Below, in pieces: positions 36,397 to 49,227 of a stretch of DNA of 55,000 nucleotides; position 1 is the first letter of the stretch; the number at the start of each line of letters is the position of its first letter. The stretch comes from Cristatella mucedo. Taxonomy: Eukaryota > Bryozoa > Phylactolaemata > Cristatellidae. The notes under the pieces are model-generated. The model was given only the letters and a program-made list of their open reading frames with translations. It had not been told where the DNA came from and did no database searches. The position numbers and the translations under genes are program-made. The stretch lies in contig WPIO01000032.1 in the NCBI GenBank assembly GCA_009760855.2, positions 75,001 to 130,000 of the forward strand, read 5' to 3'.

Positions 36397-38361
36397 CGAT
36401 AGCAGACGCGGCGGCGGCAGCAGACGCGGTAGCGTTATTTTCTCGGGCTACCGGGAAAAGTCGAGCAGTATCCATAGTTGGTACTGAATGAGGCTGTTGC
36501 AGTGGTCCTCAAATCCGAGAAATTCAGAGTCATTGATCTATGCTGCAGAGGGCTTCAGCGCCTACGCGTTGATCTGCTGATAAAAACCCAAGCAGTTGGA
36601 CTCCGAAATTGCGCTTTTTAAGAGCGCCTCCTGTCCACGGCTAGAGCGCGCGCCACGATCTGCATCTCCTTGCAATCTATGCCCAGTTCAATCGGACTCA
36701 CTAGCAGTGCGAAGCTCGTGAAGACGACTTCTGCTCACCAGAGACGGATGCGCCTACGGCGGCTGGGGAGCAATTTCCCCCAATTGATTCGAGAGAAGCG
36801 ACACTTCGTCAAATGACGCGGACTCTCTCTCTCTCTCGGTGAAGGAGATGCAGCGATCTCTCAAGGGCTGGCGTCGCTTGCGCACAAGCAACGTGCGGCG
36901 TAACCTTTGGGTGCTCGTCCGTGACTTTCGGCACCGACCGTGGCGCAGGCGACCGGCGCCGACCTGCGATGCGGCCTGAGTCGTTCGGTACAGATTAGCT
37001 GCAGAGGGCGGGCGGAGGTGTGCCGGCAGCCTAACGCCGGCAGAGTAGCGGCGGCCGTAGGACGGAGGTAGGAATGGTGTGGGGAGGAGGTGTGAAGTGT
37101 GTGGGGATGAATGGAAGGGAGGACGGAGGACGGAGGTAGGAATGGTGTGGGGAGCGGGTGATCGACGAAGCTGCGTTTGGGCCAAGCTGTACCGCCCAAT
37201 ACTAAGGCTCGGGCTGGACGCTCTTTTCCGGGCCGCGCGCGCCTGACGGAATTCCGCTCGACCGGCGCCGGATCTTCAGTCCGGAGTAATGACTGTGCTT
37301 CCGAACGGATGGGATGCACCGCCTGCGACGCTCCTGAGTGCCTGAAGAGAGCCGCAGTTTCGTGCGGTCTATTCGGCACTAACTGTCGCAGCCAATTGAG
37401 CTCCAGCTATCCGCAGCCCGTCGTTCGGCTGGGCGTAGTGCGCGCGCACGCTCTCCTTCGCGACGAGCGAAAGTGCGCTTCTTCCGCCCGTCGGGAGCGC
37501 CCTTTCGCTCGTCGCGAGCGACGGCGCCCTGCTCCAGCGGCTACTCGCGGCGGCCATCGGCGAGAGAGCGGCTGCACGACGACGCACGCGCTCCGCTCCC
37601 TAGCACGCCCCCCGGTGGGCGCATCGGCGTGCAGTAGCCGCCGTGTGGTAATCGGGCGACTTGGCGCCATTAAAGCGTGCTCGCCAGATCGACGCTAGCA
37701 GAAGGAATGCGAACGCGTCGGCGCCGGACGCGCTTTCGATCACCGCGAGGAGCCAGCCAGCCAGCCAGCCTGCGGCCCGGAGCAGCCGGTCGCACAGAGA
37801 GCCCCCTGTTTTCTTTTCTGCGATCGTCAGGGCCGGTCGCTAGTTAGCGGAGTCGCCCTTTGCGCGACGAAATAAATCTCTCCGAGAGCTACCTACGACG
37901 ATTTCCGTCGGACTCGCGCCGGCCGGCCGGCTCGCTGCTCGATCCGGCGCCGCGCGATCTCTTGCGCTCCGCAGCAACCGCTACACGGCGACCCGTCGCT
38001 CTCACTCGCCTCGTCGCGCGCGCCAAGGCGGCGGCACGTGGCGCTGCCGGGTTTCCCTCCGGCGCACTGCGACGGACGAAGTGCGCCGCCGGCGGGCGGC
38101 GCTTCCGCTGTGGGCTGGACGCTAGCGCCGTAGTCGTGCCCGCTAAAGCGCGTCGAATTTATCGGAACTTAGGATAGCGTATGCAGAAAGCGGGTCGCGA
38201 ATTGAAGTTAGCGTAGTCCAGGAGACGGGACCGCCAGCAAGGAGGTCGTAGCAGCCCGGAGTGGGCGTCGCATCGCGGGCGCCGCGTCCACCGCCGGGCG
38301 TCGCGGTCACGAGTGCCTTTGACTCTTACCCCTAAGATCATTTGCTGCGCGGATGAGGACT

Positions 38362-38530
38362 GGGTTCATTGAGGGCCGCGATAGGCCCGGAGGTAAGGTG
38401 CTCACTCTTCACGCCCTAGATCGTGGGCTGGAATCCTGCAGTCGGCGATCCTTTGTTGCCAACTGCAAGCGGTGGCGACAGCCAATAAGGCTCTTCGGCC
38501 GCTATACAAAAATGAGGCTTTTAAAATAAG
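38362..38530 (+). mobile_element. tRNA-derived SINE, sense
   Basis: The head is 'ataggcccggaggtaagg' (A box) and 'gtgggctggaatcc' (B box). The body is 'cggcgatcctttgttgccaactgcaagcgg', then 'gctcttcggccgctatacaaaaatg'. Same family as the 26.1 and 49.5 kb copies. Confidence 0.75.
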
Positions 38531-40013
38531 CTAATATATTTTTTTAGCGAATTCGGCTACCGCTCCTTGTTACCTGCGCGACAAATTCCAATAGTTCTAG
38601 AGTGTATTAGAGACAGGCTGTCGCCAATTGAACTGGGTGCGTGGAGTCTAATGGCTCAGCTCAGCTTTGCCTGCGCGTCGGTCGCGACTCGTCTTTCTTT
38701 TGCTCCCGTGCGCTTTGCACGCGCCGCTGTGCGCGACTCAGTGCACGACACAAACCGGGGGTTTTACTAACTGTCGAGTGGCCAAAAACTAACGAGTGGT
38801 CGGCCGCTCGATACAAGCACTGCTTCTCGCGCGACCCACACCGAAAGACATCCGGCAGCTCTCATTTGGCTGGACGCGAAGGCGGCTGGCTCGGTCGAGG
38901 AAGTGGAGGCGATTAGGCTTGCCAGAAAGTGGTGCCTGGCTGACCGCTGGCGCCGGCGCTTTCCGGTGGTTGTTGGCGCTGCTGCGGTGAGCGGCGACCG
39001 TAGGGGGGGGGGGGCAGGCGGCCGCAGAGCGCGTCCGTCGTCGCTAGCTCGTCGAAGGCGGCGTGGATTTGTTGGGGCGGGAGGATGCAGTCTGGGAGCA
39101 GAGGGACTGGGAGAACGACCTCGTCAAACGAAGGCGGCGTGGATTTGTAAGAGGTTATGGAGGGAGGAGAGGAAGAAAATTGAAGACGGGAGAGGGCAAG
39201 AGGGGGAGAGGGCAAGAGGGGAAGAGAGCCTCGCTTCCGAGCGACGAGCTAGAGTCCTCCTTCTAGCTCGTCCGCTTCGTATGGCCATCCTGAAATCGAG
39301 TATAAATCTAAAGTGAAATAGGAAATCATTGAGCAAAAATAATGAATAGGTAAGACTTAAAGCCGGATTCAACAGCAGTAGGTGGTCGCCATGAATATAT
39401 ATCTCAATTCAATGTTCTTTCACCAATGTTCGAGAGACCTTTCTCCGACAGTGCGTTGCTCTGTCGTGTCTGTAGTTTTCGCGATAGAGTTAACCGTGAA
39501 AATCAATCGGCTGCGCAGTATTCGTCCTATTGCTCAGCTATACCCAGGGACTTTATGCAAGTTTGAGTTCGTTCATTTTTTTTATTCGACTCAGTCGTGA
39601 GAATGGTTGAACAAGCTGAAGCTGATTTGTTGACCTATTCTAGTGATGAGTAACGGATTGGTAAAGCTCTTAAGAGTCAAGTAGCCGTCTAGGAGTTGAA
39701 GTTCTGTCAAAAGGATGAAGGCCGCTCGTCGGGTTTTGAATGGCGGCCATCAGGTTTGATTGGCGGCTACCGAAGTAATTTCATCAAGCTGCGACGCAAA
39801 TAACCTGTTGCTACTGTGCTGGTTAGCTGCGCTGACCCAGTTTAAACTCGCCAGCTTGAACTGACCTCATTGAGTGATCGCAAGCTCGAAAGGGCAGAGC
39901 AGGCCAAGCGATGGAAACAGTAGCAGTGGTGGTGTCACCAGCTTGCAAGCCAGTCGTTCAGGGCACGCACGAACGAGGCAGCATTTGCAAGCCATACAAG
40001 CGGCGTAGATGCA

Positions 40014-40069
40014 CGCAGGTCCGCAGCTGCGCTCCGAGGCTGCGCTCGGAGCGCAGCTGCGGACCTGCG
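40014..40069. repeat. Perfect 25-bp inverted repeat, 6-nt loop
   Basis: The arms at 40014-40038 and 40045-40069 are exact reverse complements and GC-rich, with loop gctgcg. It contains CAGCTG and CTCCGAG submotifs. Confidence 0.95.
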
Positions 40070-40299
40070 CAAATCGAGTGAAAATGTACATTTCACGACG
40101 GCACCTGATAGGGACGGACCGCTTTTGAGGACAGGCCGAGAGGCAACGCTTTCGATTTTTGCTGTCTGCTCGCGTCCTGGCGATCATGATCTACCCGACG
40201 CCTCCTGCGCGACAATCCAGCAATGGCGACGTTGACTGACGTGACGCCGAGCCGCCTAGTGAGCAAGCGCGAGAGCATCCTGACAGTCTTTCGTTTATC

Positions 40300-40385
40300 T
40301 ATTTAACCTCCCGCCGGTGAGATGGCTAAGGAAGCGACACCTGCCGACAAGTTGCTTGGAGTTCGATTGCTCCGCCAGGATCGAA
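40300..40385 (+). mobile_element. tRNA-like SINE head
   Basis: A-box-like 'ggtgagatggctaagg' and B-box-like 'ggagttcgattgc' are spaced as in a tRNA gene. The cloverleaf is not clean and the flanks look like SINE body, so I do not call it a functional tRNA. Confidence 0.5.
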
Positions 40386-42929
40386 TTACAACTTTCTAAA
40401 TAAGATAACGCAGGCCCACCTGCTAGTAGTTCTGAACCTGATCTAATAATGTCTGGACTAATTTCAGAGAATCTTTGATGCTTGCACGCCATGGCAAAAG
40501 GAAAGTCGTGAATGGATTGGTCAACTTGCAGACGCTCTCATACAGCATTAGATTGACCCCAGGGTGTGAACAAGGTCCCTTCTTGCATTGAGGACAAAAT
40601 AGTGCAATCGTGCTAGAATACGGGCCACGCCGGTTTTAGTAATACTCTTTCTTGTATTTTTGTCTGTAGCTCTTCGAACCCACGAGGAATATGAGACTGA
40701 TAACGATCTAAGAAACAAGGAATGCCGACACTATTAGAGCAGTTGAGATTAGTTCTATGAAACCAAGTTGTAGTGAAGCTCTTTGGTCCCTCTGAGATTT
40801 ATTGACCGGAAGCTATTACCTTTGGGTGAAGAGAGGCCAAATTACTTAGTTAAGATCCATCTTGGCATAGCCACTTGGGCTAGCTGTAGAGATCTGATGG
40901 CGACAAAATAGCTCGACGCAGCTGTCGTCGCCAGTCAGCTATAAGATCCATTGCTCGCCGAAACGGTATGCACTGGAGATAGCAATTCCGGTGTGCTATC
41001 TCGGCGTTTCTATCTCTCATAGCAGCGAAACGTACACTAAGTATGCAGATTCGACGCTCGCACAAACTTCTTCAGTAACGGGCTAGTCTCGAGAGTCACT
41101 GACAGATGGCGGGCAGTATAGAGCGAGCAGCACCTGTGTCAAGCATCATCATATAACCATCAGGTACCGGAAGTCACGCAGACTATCTTCTGATACCGAG
41201 GTCGCATTCGAGGGCCGATCGCTTTCGGCCTCGAGGATCATCTGGCTCTCATATTACCTTGAGAGCTGCTAACAAAGCTCAGGTTTGCATGGGCCAGGCA
41301 GCGAGTGCGTGCCATTAACAAAAGTGCAGCGATCTGCACGGTCAGCATGGCCCGGTGGCCACCGTGCGATGTTTGAAGTTAATTGCTATTTTGCAGAATG
41401 ATCAGCCTGATCATTGATTTTTATGTGCTCACACTAGGCACGGGTATCTTGGACAGCAACCAATGGAACTGTTCCCAGAGCTTGAAAAGCACAGATGTAC
41501 TGTACATGATTAAGCAAAAGAAGGATTGGATCTTCGCCTCGCCAGCCAATCCTAGGAAGCTTCAAGGGGCGTGTCGAAGGGCAAGACGCCGTACTGCGGC
41601 CGTTCCAGCCTACGGTCCAATGAGGGCCAAAGCCCATCAGATCCCTACGGCCCATGAGTATAGCTACGGTTAGTGGACAGAGAAGTCTTCTTTCAGGTCA
41701 ACGACCTTCTTATCGCAGAATGAACCAGAGTTGTCAGCACTCTTGAGGCTAGCTTCTACTTGAGGCAGCTTGTCTCGCGTCGACTATCAACGCTAATTAC
41801 GTTACGTCTACTTGTTCATCCCGGTGGTCGTCCCGGCATCGATCGCCATACATTGGGCGTTAAGAGTTACTACTTCCATCTAGAGTAAGGCCGCAGTTGC
41901 ATCCGAGCTCAAACCTTGATATCTGATATCCTGTTGTCGCGATATATTTCCACGAGCCCCACACGAACGTGCCGTATTTTTACGAGTATAAGTCGCACCT
42001 AAGTATAAGTCGCACCCTAAATTTATGGACGCAATGTATTGATAAAGTTTTAATTGAAAAATAGCATTAAGGAATACATAGCTCACTTTTTATTAATATA
42101 AGTTTGCTTTATTCATCACAATGAGTAAGAAACTCGTCATCAGTATCACTGCCAACATTTTCGTAGTTTTCTGCAGCGTCACTGTGAATGTCTGAATCGT
42201 CCCTTACTGTATGCAGTGACTGACACTAATTTGCAGTGTAAAAGTTGCAGGTTTATATTTTTTATTTATATTTATATTTATATTATTATGTTTATGTTTG
42301 TTATTATGTTTATGTTTATATTTATATTTTTCCAAGAAAATTGGAAAAAGTGCCACTCGTAAAAATTTGGTAATTATAACGTGATGGAAGTGCGGTTGTG
42401 CCAATACTGAACACGCCTGACAGGTATGCATGATTGGGAAACCCAGTCTAGGCAATCTAGGCAATCTCACCCAATCTAGTTTCCGAAAGCGCAAGTCCAC
42501 GATCAATTGAAGAGCTTATACGGCAAAATAATTATAGAGAAACGTGTCTACGGGCTCTTTCTACTGCTTGCCTCCTGATCTTAATCTTAACCGCTCGGAT
42601 CTCCGTCGGAAGGCATTAAAGTAGAGTAAAGTAAAGTAAAGTAGAACGGAACCATGACACCACTGATTTTGTGTCGTTCGCTTCCTTTCCAGCAATGGCA
42701 GTCAAGTCTTTTTGGCCACTTCACTAGTAAACACGTTAAATCTTAAAATTTTCGCTGAAAATATCATTACTCCATATACAGTAGTGCGTGTGGACGCTTC
42801 GGCAACACGTCAACTTAAATCCTTAAAAACTCCAAGTGATCTGATGCCGTCGGCCGTGGAACTGAGCGCGGAAAAAGAATTTTGCCGTCTCCATTGAGGG
42901 CGGAGGGATTTCTCAAAGTGGAATAGTTG

Positions 42930-42931
<2 letters not shown>

Positions 42932-42962
<31 letters not shown>

Positions 42963-43213
42963 GCACTTGATAAAGCGCTCTCAGAGAACAATCTCTTTCT
43001 AGGCGCTTTAAATTTGTTGCAAGGGAAACGTGACTGAATGATGAGTAATATCATGCTTGATGAGCAACATGAATAACATGGTTAGGGTTGACATGCACAG
43101 GGTCAGCATGAAAGTGTAGTTAGTGGCAGCATGCACAGTGCCAGCACGCATAAGCACATAAAGGACAGATCAAAGGGACCCAGTAAATGCTGTCCTAAAT
43201 AGGGGCGTTTATA
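42932..43213 (-). mobile_element. LINE 3' tail fragment, antisense
   Basis: It begins with nine AAT units (reverse of the tail), then the reverse complement of the whole LINE 3'UTR, ending near the ORF stop. Confidence 0.85.
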
Positions 43214-44621
43214 ATCTCAAGTGTCCTTATTCTGTGATTTTTTGGCAGAAAAATCCAAACTGCTGGCCGAGAAAGGGCGCATTGGATTTTAATAGCAGTA
43301 ATCTAAGTAAGAAACTTCGGTGAAGTATACAGTTTGACAGAACCCTACGTGCGCCAAACGGCTAAGCAGGTGCCGCCAAGCTGTAGCACTTACTGTTGCA
43401 GCTCATTGACTTAAAAATACTGTATGTACAGCTTCATGATAAGCTGGATAGTGGAGGCTAAGGGGTTAACCGTCGCGTGAAGGCATTATCCGACCCGTTT
43501 AGCAAATTATTAGAGTCGTATTCAAAATTCAATATCAATCAATTGCTCAGATCGTCATTTAGTTTACCTTTGAACTTTGTGTGGAGGGCGGCAGAGCTGC
43601 TAAAGGAGCGGACTGGCGGGCCCAAGGGTCGGCGGGGCTGCGACCACCTTTCACACCTCCTTGTAAAAGTACTCGCTTAGCAGCCTGTAGCCTCTCCGCC
43701 TTGCTAGCAGGAAGTCGTGATGGTCATCGTGCTTAGAGAGAGATTCTAGAGGCTTCCTGTCGTCACAACTACGGGCGATGATTCCTGATCTGCACGGAGG
43801 ATTGCGAGGGGGATTCTAGGTTCTGCATGGAGGGTTGCCAGGCCGAGAAGAATGCCGTCAAGGCAATTCGTTCGGCTCCGTTTCACTGCTCGACTTTCGA
43901 GATGGACTTTTAATTGCGAAAGCCAAATAATTCTTGAATTTTCAGGTCAAGATATTGCGCCGGAACGAACCGTCTTAAATAAGCTCTGTAGACTGCTCAA
44001 CATTGACGAACTGTGGACATTAACAGTAGCAAGACGTCTGGGATGTAAAAATTCAGCCAGGCCGTTTGTTGATGTTCTAGCATGGGCCGCGGTGGGACTG
44101 AATGAGCCGTACCTATTCTGTTTTTGCATCCTGTCTCCCCAAGCTCGGAAGGAAGCTACAAGTTTTGGATAAGAATTTCAGTAGGCGAGCCGTTTCAACA
44201 ATGGTTGAAGTGACTACTCTAGAGAGGACCTAGCATTTTTATCGAGTCGCTAAAAAGGCTGCTAGACTAAGCCCATAGTCCGCCTTGCAAGCTCAGCGTT
44301 AAATTTCGAGAGGGGCAGGGTACCATTTTCCAAAAACGGCGATCGTATTTTTTTTAGAGTCATGCAATAGTGTGTTCCTTTTGTAGATCGCTACAGAGAA
44401 ATCTGCCCAGATTAGTGCCTTCGGCACTCAGGTTCAGGCTCTCAAACTTTCTAGCTACACGTTTTTTTTTTCGACAGGTGGGCCTTAGGAACCGTCTGGG
44501 ATGCTTGTTGTGGCCGAGGAGCTTAAAGGCTCTCCCGAGCTGGGTAATGCAACTCCGTAGAGGGAACTTAGAGGTAGCTTTTGCATGGAGCACCTTCGAT
44601 TTGGAGCTTCCAGATTATTAC
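43214..44621. other. Unassigned; one exon-like segment
   Basis: The plus-strand segment 43946-44091 lies between a good acceptor (gaattttcag) and a possible donor (GTGGGA). It reads as a 48-codon helical-looking peptide (LCRLLNIDELWTLTVARRL). The Leu/Trp spacing vaguely recalls a Death-domain helix, but this is not an identification. A second acceptor-like site lies at about 44475. Confidence 0.2.
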
Positions 44622-44860
44622 AGAATTATAATAATAATAATACATTTAATATAGCGCCCTCAGAGAACTCAATATCTTTCTAAGCACTTTACATTTGCTG
44701 CAAAGGAAGTACGATCGAATGGTGAGTGGTAGCATGCTCAATGAATAACAAGAATAACATGTTTAGTGGCAGCATGCACAGCGTCAGCACGCATAAGCGA
44801 ATAAAGGTTGAATCATAGGGACCCACTTAATGCTGTGATAAATAGATGCGGTTTTAGTTT
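44622..44860 (-). mobile_element. LINE 3' tail fragment, antisense
   Basis: Reverse complement of the LINE 3'UTR with its ATT tail at 44628-44642; the distal ORF is missing. Confidence 0.8.
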
Positions 44861-45306
44861 AAATACGCAGGCTAATTTATTTAAATGGAGCTGTATAGCC
44901 AGGAGTCGTGCAGAAAGCCTTCTGGATGGAGCTTCAAGCTCTTGCATTGAGTGGTACGGGTCTCTTTTCGGTTAATTCAAATCACTTAAGGCGGCGCTCT
45001 TCTACTATGGAGACTCGAGCTGTATCCAAAATGACACAAAATATGCTACGTTTGCGTGTATAAGCAGCTGCTCTTTCCACAAGACCCGAGGGACAACACG
45101 GCTGCTGATTAAAAATTGCCGGAAGCCACAATCGGCCAGCTGTTCTAGGGTGAAAGTTTCTGCCGAAGCAGTGTGTGCGATGGATCCAACATCCTTTCTT
45201 CCCTTTAGAATGAGACTGTGCATCGATCTCACAAGAGCTCGCTGCCTGTGGACTCGCTTCGCCGAGTCACAGTAGAATTAATTACGCGTCTATTATAATA
45301 GAATAC

Positions 45307-45356
45307 CAGTACTTCCGAGAGTGACGTGTAATCACACGTCACTCTCGGAAGTACTG
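45307..45356. repeat. Perfect 23-bp inverted repeat, 4-nt loop
   Basis: The arms at 45307-45329 and 45334-45356 are exact reverse complements with loop aatc. Each arm contains gtgacgtg, close to a CRE half-site, and an ETS-like cttccg. Confidence 0.95.
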
Positions 45357-45449
45357 ATCGCCATCTTGCCGGGTGACGGAAGGAGGGACGGATGGACTCT
45401 CTCGCTTTAATTAGTAAGGATTGCATACAGTCTCGTAGGTAGACTATTG

Positions 45450-48400
45450 GTTGGCCTGTCAATGCCTTTCACCGATGAGCGGCTCTCCGAGCCTACCGAG
45501 AACTGGCAAATTTATGCTGGCATACCGAGACAAAGAAAGAAAAGACATAGCCGAGCACAGAGTGCTCACTGCTGGTAAGCCTGGATGCACCCTAGAGCGT
45601 TCCTCTAAAAAAAACTTGGGAGATATTCCCAAATGTTGCCCGGTCTCTTCTTACGTGGGGAGGCACAGAATGGACTTCACTTTCTCCTCCTTGAGGCGTC
45701 GCGAAGTCATAAGTCAGCTCAATGAATCATCAAAAGATGGAAAAGCCTCAGTGATAACACAATCGGCTCTTAAGTACCAGTAGCAGGAACGAGCGTGTAT
45801 CTCTGCACAGAGTGCTTTTGCCTTTGATGATGACATATCCGGCGTTGAAATTGTAGTTGCTAATGCTACTGTCGCGTGCCATTAAGTTGAAACCATGTAG
45901 AGTGCTGAGGCCTTAAGTCGGTCGAAGGTGGATACAGATGAAGATAATATTGTGGGCGGTTGACTCGCTGTAAAAGTATGCAAGTCAAAAAGTACCCGAC
46001 GGCTAGCGCTGCACTAGACCAACTCTTGAAGGTGTATAAGTTTCCTAGGCATTTTGGTCGTTCTTCAAGGAGCTCACATGTCACAGAAAACTCTTGAGTA
46101 AGTTCATGGACACTGTCATCTCTTTCATAAGATTCTAAGCCGACTGCTGAATCTTGTGGCGGAACCAGTTGCCGATGGTGCAGATGTTTCTGCTCCCGAG
46201 ATATTAACGCCGAGCATACACTAGTCATTGGAAGAGTTGCTGACTTGGTCTCTTCATGAGTCTCCACTGCATATATAACAGCACTTAGTCACAGAGAATG
46301 CAGTAGGCGGTGCTGAGTGCACCCCTGGCACACGCGCTACAGATACCTGGGCTAACAAAGAAAGCGTGCCGGGAGCAGCTTCATCACCAAAGACCGTGCA
46401 GTAGCCACCTGTGCAGAAGTCATTAGAAGTGTGCAAAGAGTCAGGCGCAGAGAGTACAGCTTGTTTCCAGCACTGATGACACGACCTGCGTCTGAAATGC
46501 TAATGCTATTTACAACGAAGTTGTTGTCCCAGGCACAACCTCACAACTGCAAAAGTCACGTGTGAGCATGTTTGATATGTATGATAATGTTTGCTATCAG
46601 CTATCAGGCAGAGTGGCCACGACAGTAGCCCTACTGTGACAGACGCACCCGAACTACTGTCCAGAGATGACGACAGATTTTTGCTTTCACTAAACTTAGC
46701 ACGATCTTTCCTGTAGATGCCACCTTTGTAGGAATATCCTCCACTTATGCAAGACAGATAAGGTAGAGTAGCAGCTGCTGTCAACATACTTTTTTTTACT
46801 TGTGTGACGATATTCTGTAACGGAAAGTTCGTCAGTTTCCACTCCAGTTAGCTCCATGGTTAGGGTCAAATAGTGCTTCTCCAGGAGGATTCTTCGGAGG
46901 GACATTGCTTTTCGTAGGATTCCACGGAGATAATCTTCTGGCAAATCGTTTGATAGATTTTGACGTAATGTTGGTACGTCTGCTCCCCAACCGAACGAAG
47001 CTGCCAATGCCGAAATGGCATTAGCTGACTGCCCATTGGCAAGTGGAGCTCTTTATCGAATGACGATGCGTCACATATAGCGTGAATCCCATCACTGCTG
47101 CCGCGGTTACCCGAAATGTTTTGGACACTGTCGAAGGTAGCTGTCGGTCGGTTCTAGCCTTTGTCACGGAGCTTGCAGCTAAAATATTTAGAGCAGTGAT
47201 CCAACAGTACAGAAAAATAGTTGAAATGACAAGAGAAGTTGAAGTAAGAAGCGTTTAGAGGAACTAGGGAGTATTATAGAACAGATCTTAAAGCGAGGTC
47301 TTGGCTTCGTATCACTCCTTACAACGGTCGAGGTTTAGCTTCCGATGCCGAAAATTCTGGTTACGCCCTTCGACGTGGCGAAGACGTGCTTCTCCTCGGG
47401 CTCGTAATGACACCGCAAGCTCTGAATGTCCGGTCAAGTGCTCTATAGACTAAGCTGTGCATACAGCGACATCACCACCACTGCACAGCCCGATAAGATG
47501 GATTGATCTGACTGGGCACTATGTTAGGGGCGGCATTATTGAAATGCGCTCATCCAGGAAAGCAGTGATTAAGCGAGCATGAACTTGCAGGTGCTAAGCA
47601 GCAGCATTACAAGTTCCAGCATCAATAGCGCAGCAGCAAATGACCCAGAGCAGCGAACAGCAGCAGTAACAATGGGCGCGTGGGTGTGGGTGGGAGCGGG
47701 GTAAGGTTATGCATGCGTAACCCTTATCCACGAGCGTCAACAAGTAATCACCGTTAGTTTAAGGGCATATCAGCAGAAGAAAGCCTTTATTGAAGATGGC
47801 TTCTGAGAATTCGCATTAGCGGCACATTGCAGCTGAATGGCCATATTAACATTCGCGAATGCATACTTTACATGCACGGGAAATGAGGCATGGCATTCTC
47901 AAGTGCATCAAGTTCCGCCGCACAAACAGAGGAGAACGCCGTTTCGTTTGTCCGTCGCTGCTGCTATTAGAGACGGAAGGAGGAACATCGGGCGCTGGAT
48001 GAGCTCATGGTACTAAACCTCTGCCTTCACCTCTTCGAAAGCATCCCGAACAAATTGCGTCTTTGACGCCAGACTACTCTTCTACGGCAAGCCAAATTGC
48101 AGTGCCAGCAGACGTGCCTGCGGCACTTACAAGGTCGTGGGCTGTGATTTTGTCCTCCGCCTCCATGTCCTTAGTGCCTCAAAAATCTAGCAGCACGACA
48201 ACGCGGAAGCATGGGAGACACGCAGATTTGTGAGGCCCTCCATACTTTTGACACGGACTGTCGAATCCTCCTCATGGAGCCTCACCAACACGACCCCAGC
48301 ACGATTAATGGATTCCCGATACCGAAATGCGTCGTAGCACGTCGTAGGAGGCGTTGGAGGCTTCGGCTGGAGGCTTCGGCTCAGCCCCTCCCCCCAATGA

Positions 48401-48800
48401 GGAGCATCTTGTCACATGTTTTGAGCTTTTAAACCTCGACGACTTCCTAGGTGATAGGCAGTTTGTACTGTCTAAAAATCAACTCGTAATTGACCACTTC
48501 GCGACCTGGTGACGGAAGCTGTCTTTCCCGACACATACCTGACGGCTCCTCGCCCTGGTTGACGTGGTTCTCTATCGACAGTCGCTCCTGCTTCCAGAAG
48601 CGTACCGCAGTCGGTAGCACGATGTCCTTGCTACGGTGTAGCTGGTGAGAGGTGATACCAAAAACACTATCTTTCAGTACAGCTAGCTTCGCGCCTAATA
48701 CATGAGCCCGACTCGCTCGCCTGTATGGCCAATCTCTGAGCCTCACTCATCCTTATCGTTGTGGTGGCGGTGGCCTCCAACACGTGCTCCTCGACCTGGC
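45450..48800 (+). pseudogene. Degenerate coding-like region, unknown family
   Basis: From 45475 an open stretch of about 100 codons (GKFMLAYRDKERKD..., ending KYQ at 45780) continues in the same frame past a TAG into further protein-like segments (AFAFDDDISGVEIVVANA at about 45817-45870, then segments at 46145-46250 and 46290-46470). These are separated by TAG, TAA and TGA stops that look like CAG, CAA and CGA decay. Later segments need frameshifts (about 47090-47260 with a TELAAKIFRAVIQQYRK helix; about 48020-48430). No intron signals are needed, so it may be an old intronless gene, retrocopy or transposon ORF. The complementary strand is also open in places (47007-46696), so strand assignment is uncertain. 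No domain recognised. Confidence 0.3.
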
Positions 48801-48848
48801 CAGCCATGGCTGTCCTGCCTCGTTCTGGATGTTTAGGTGGTTTCTGAG

Positions 48849-48935
48849 GTGTGTGTGTGTGTGTGTGTGTGTCTGAGCGTGCACGCATGCGTGTGTATAT
48901 ATGTATACATATACATACATGTACATATACATATG
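48849..48935. repeat. (GT)n and TA/CA-rich microsatellite
   Basis: Twelve GT units, then alternating purine-pyrimidine 'atatgtatacatatacatac'-type sequence with Z-DNA-like character. Confidence 0.93.
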
Positions 48936-49227
48936 CTCGCGAGCGCGATGATTTATTCGGATGAGTGTATAGAGATTAGCCACAAGCAGATGAGATATTC
49001 AAGTTCACCTATGGTTGCTCCACTTTTGTGAATGCGACGAGGAAAGTATCATCGACGGCTAAGGAAAATGCTAAAAAGTGCTCGAAGGTCACCGACATCA
49101 GCTTCAGCTTGGGAAGAGACCCTGGGCGAGGGGGGTTGGAGCTAGAGCAGCTTCTCAGCTGAAGTACCGTGTACACTACTTTCAGGAGTGCCTCGGCCTT
49201 CCAGGTCTTGATAAAGTCACCCCAAAA

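Larger units (their letters stand above)
34251..39120. promoter_or_regulatory. Extended CpG-rich domain
   Basis: Two CpG-dense parts (34.25-35.7 kb and 36.6-39.1 kb) flank the 18-bp minisatellite. The density gives many overlapping open frames on both strands, up to about 237 codons, none with a recognisable domain. It could be the promoter region and first exon of an unidentified gene. A GGAGG-type purine-rich run lies at about 37070-37150, and (G)n lies at 39004-39014. Confidence 0.35.
39121..42931. other. Gene-poor stretch
   Basis: No exon can be supported. A plus frame at 41383-41673 follows an acceptor-like 'ctattttgcag' but has no recognised domain. AT-rich simple repeats lie at 42250-42330 and a GTAAA-type pentamer run at 42618-42645. 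A hairpin and a SINE head are listed separately. Confidence 0.3.

Noticed and set aside
40300-40385. Functional tRNA gene
   Set aside because: A- and B-box-like sequences are present, but the acceptor and anticodon stems do not pair cleanly, so a SINE head is more likely.
41700-41885. Possible LTR-retrotransposon integrase zinc-finger remnant on plus strand
   Set aside because: Only a loose His/Gly/Tyr pattern in a frame with stops; not enough to call.
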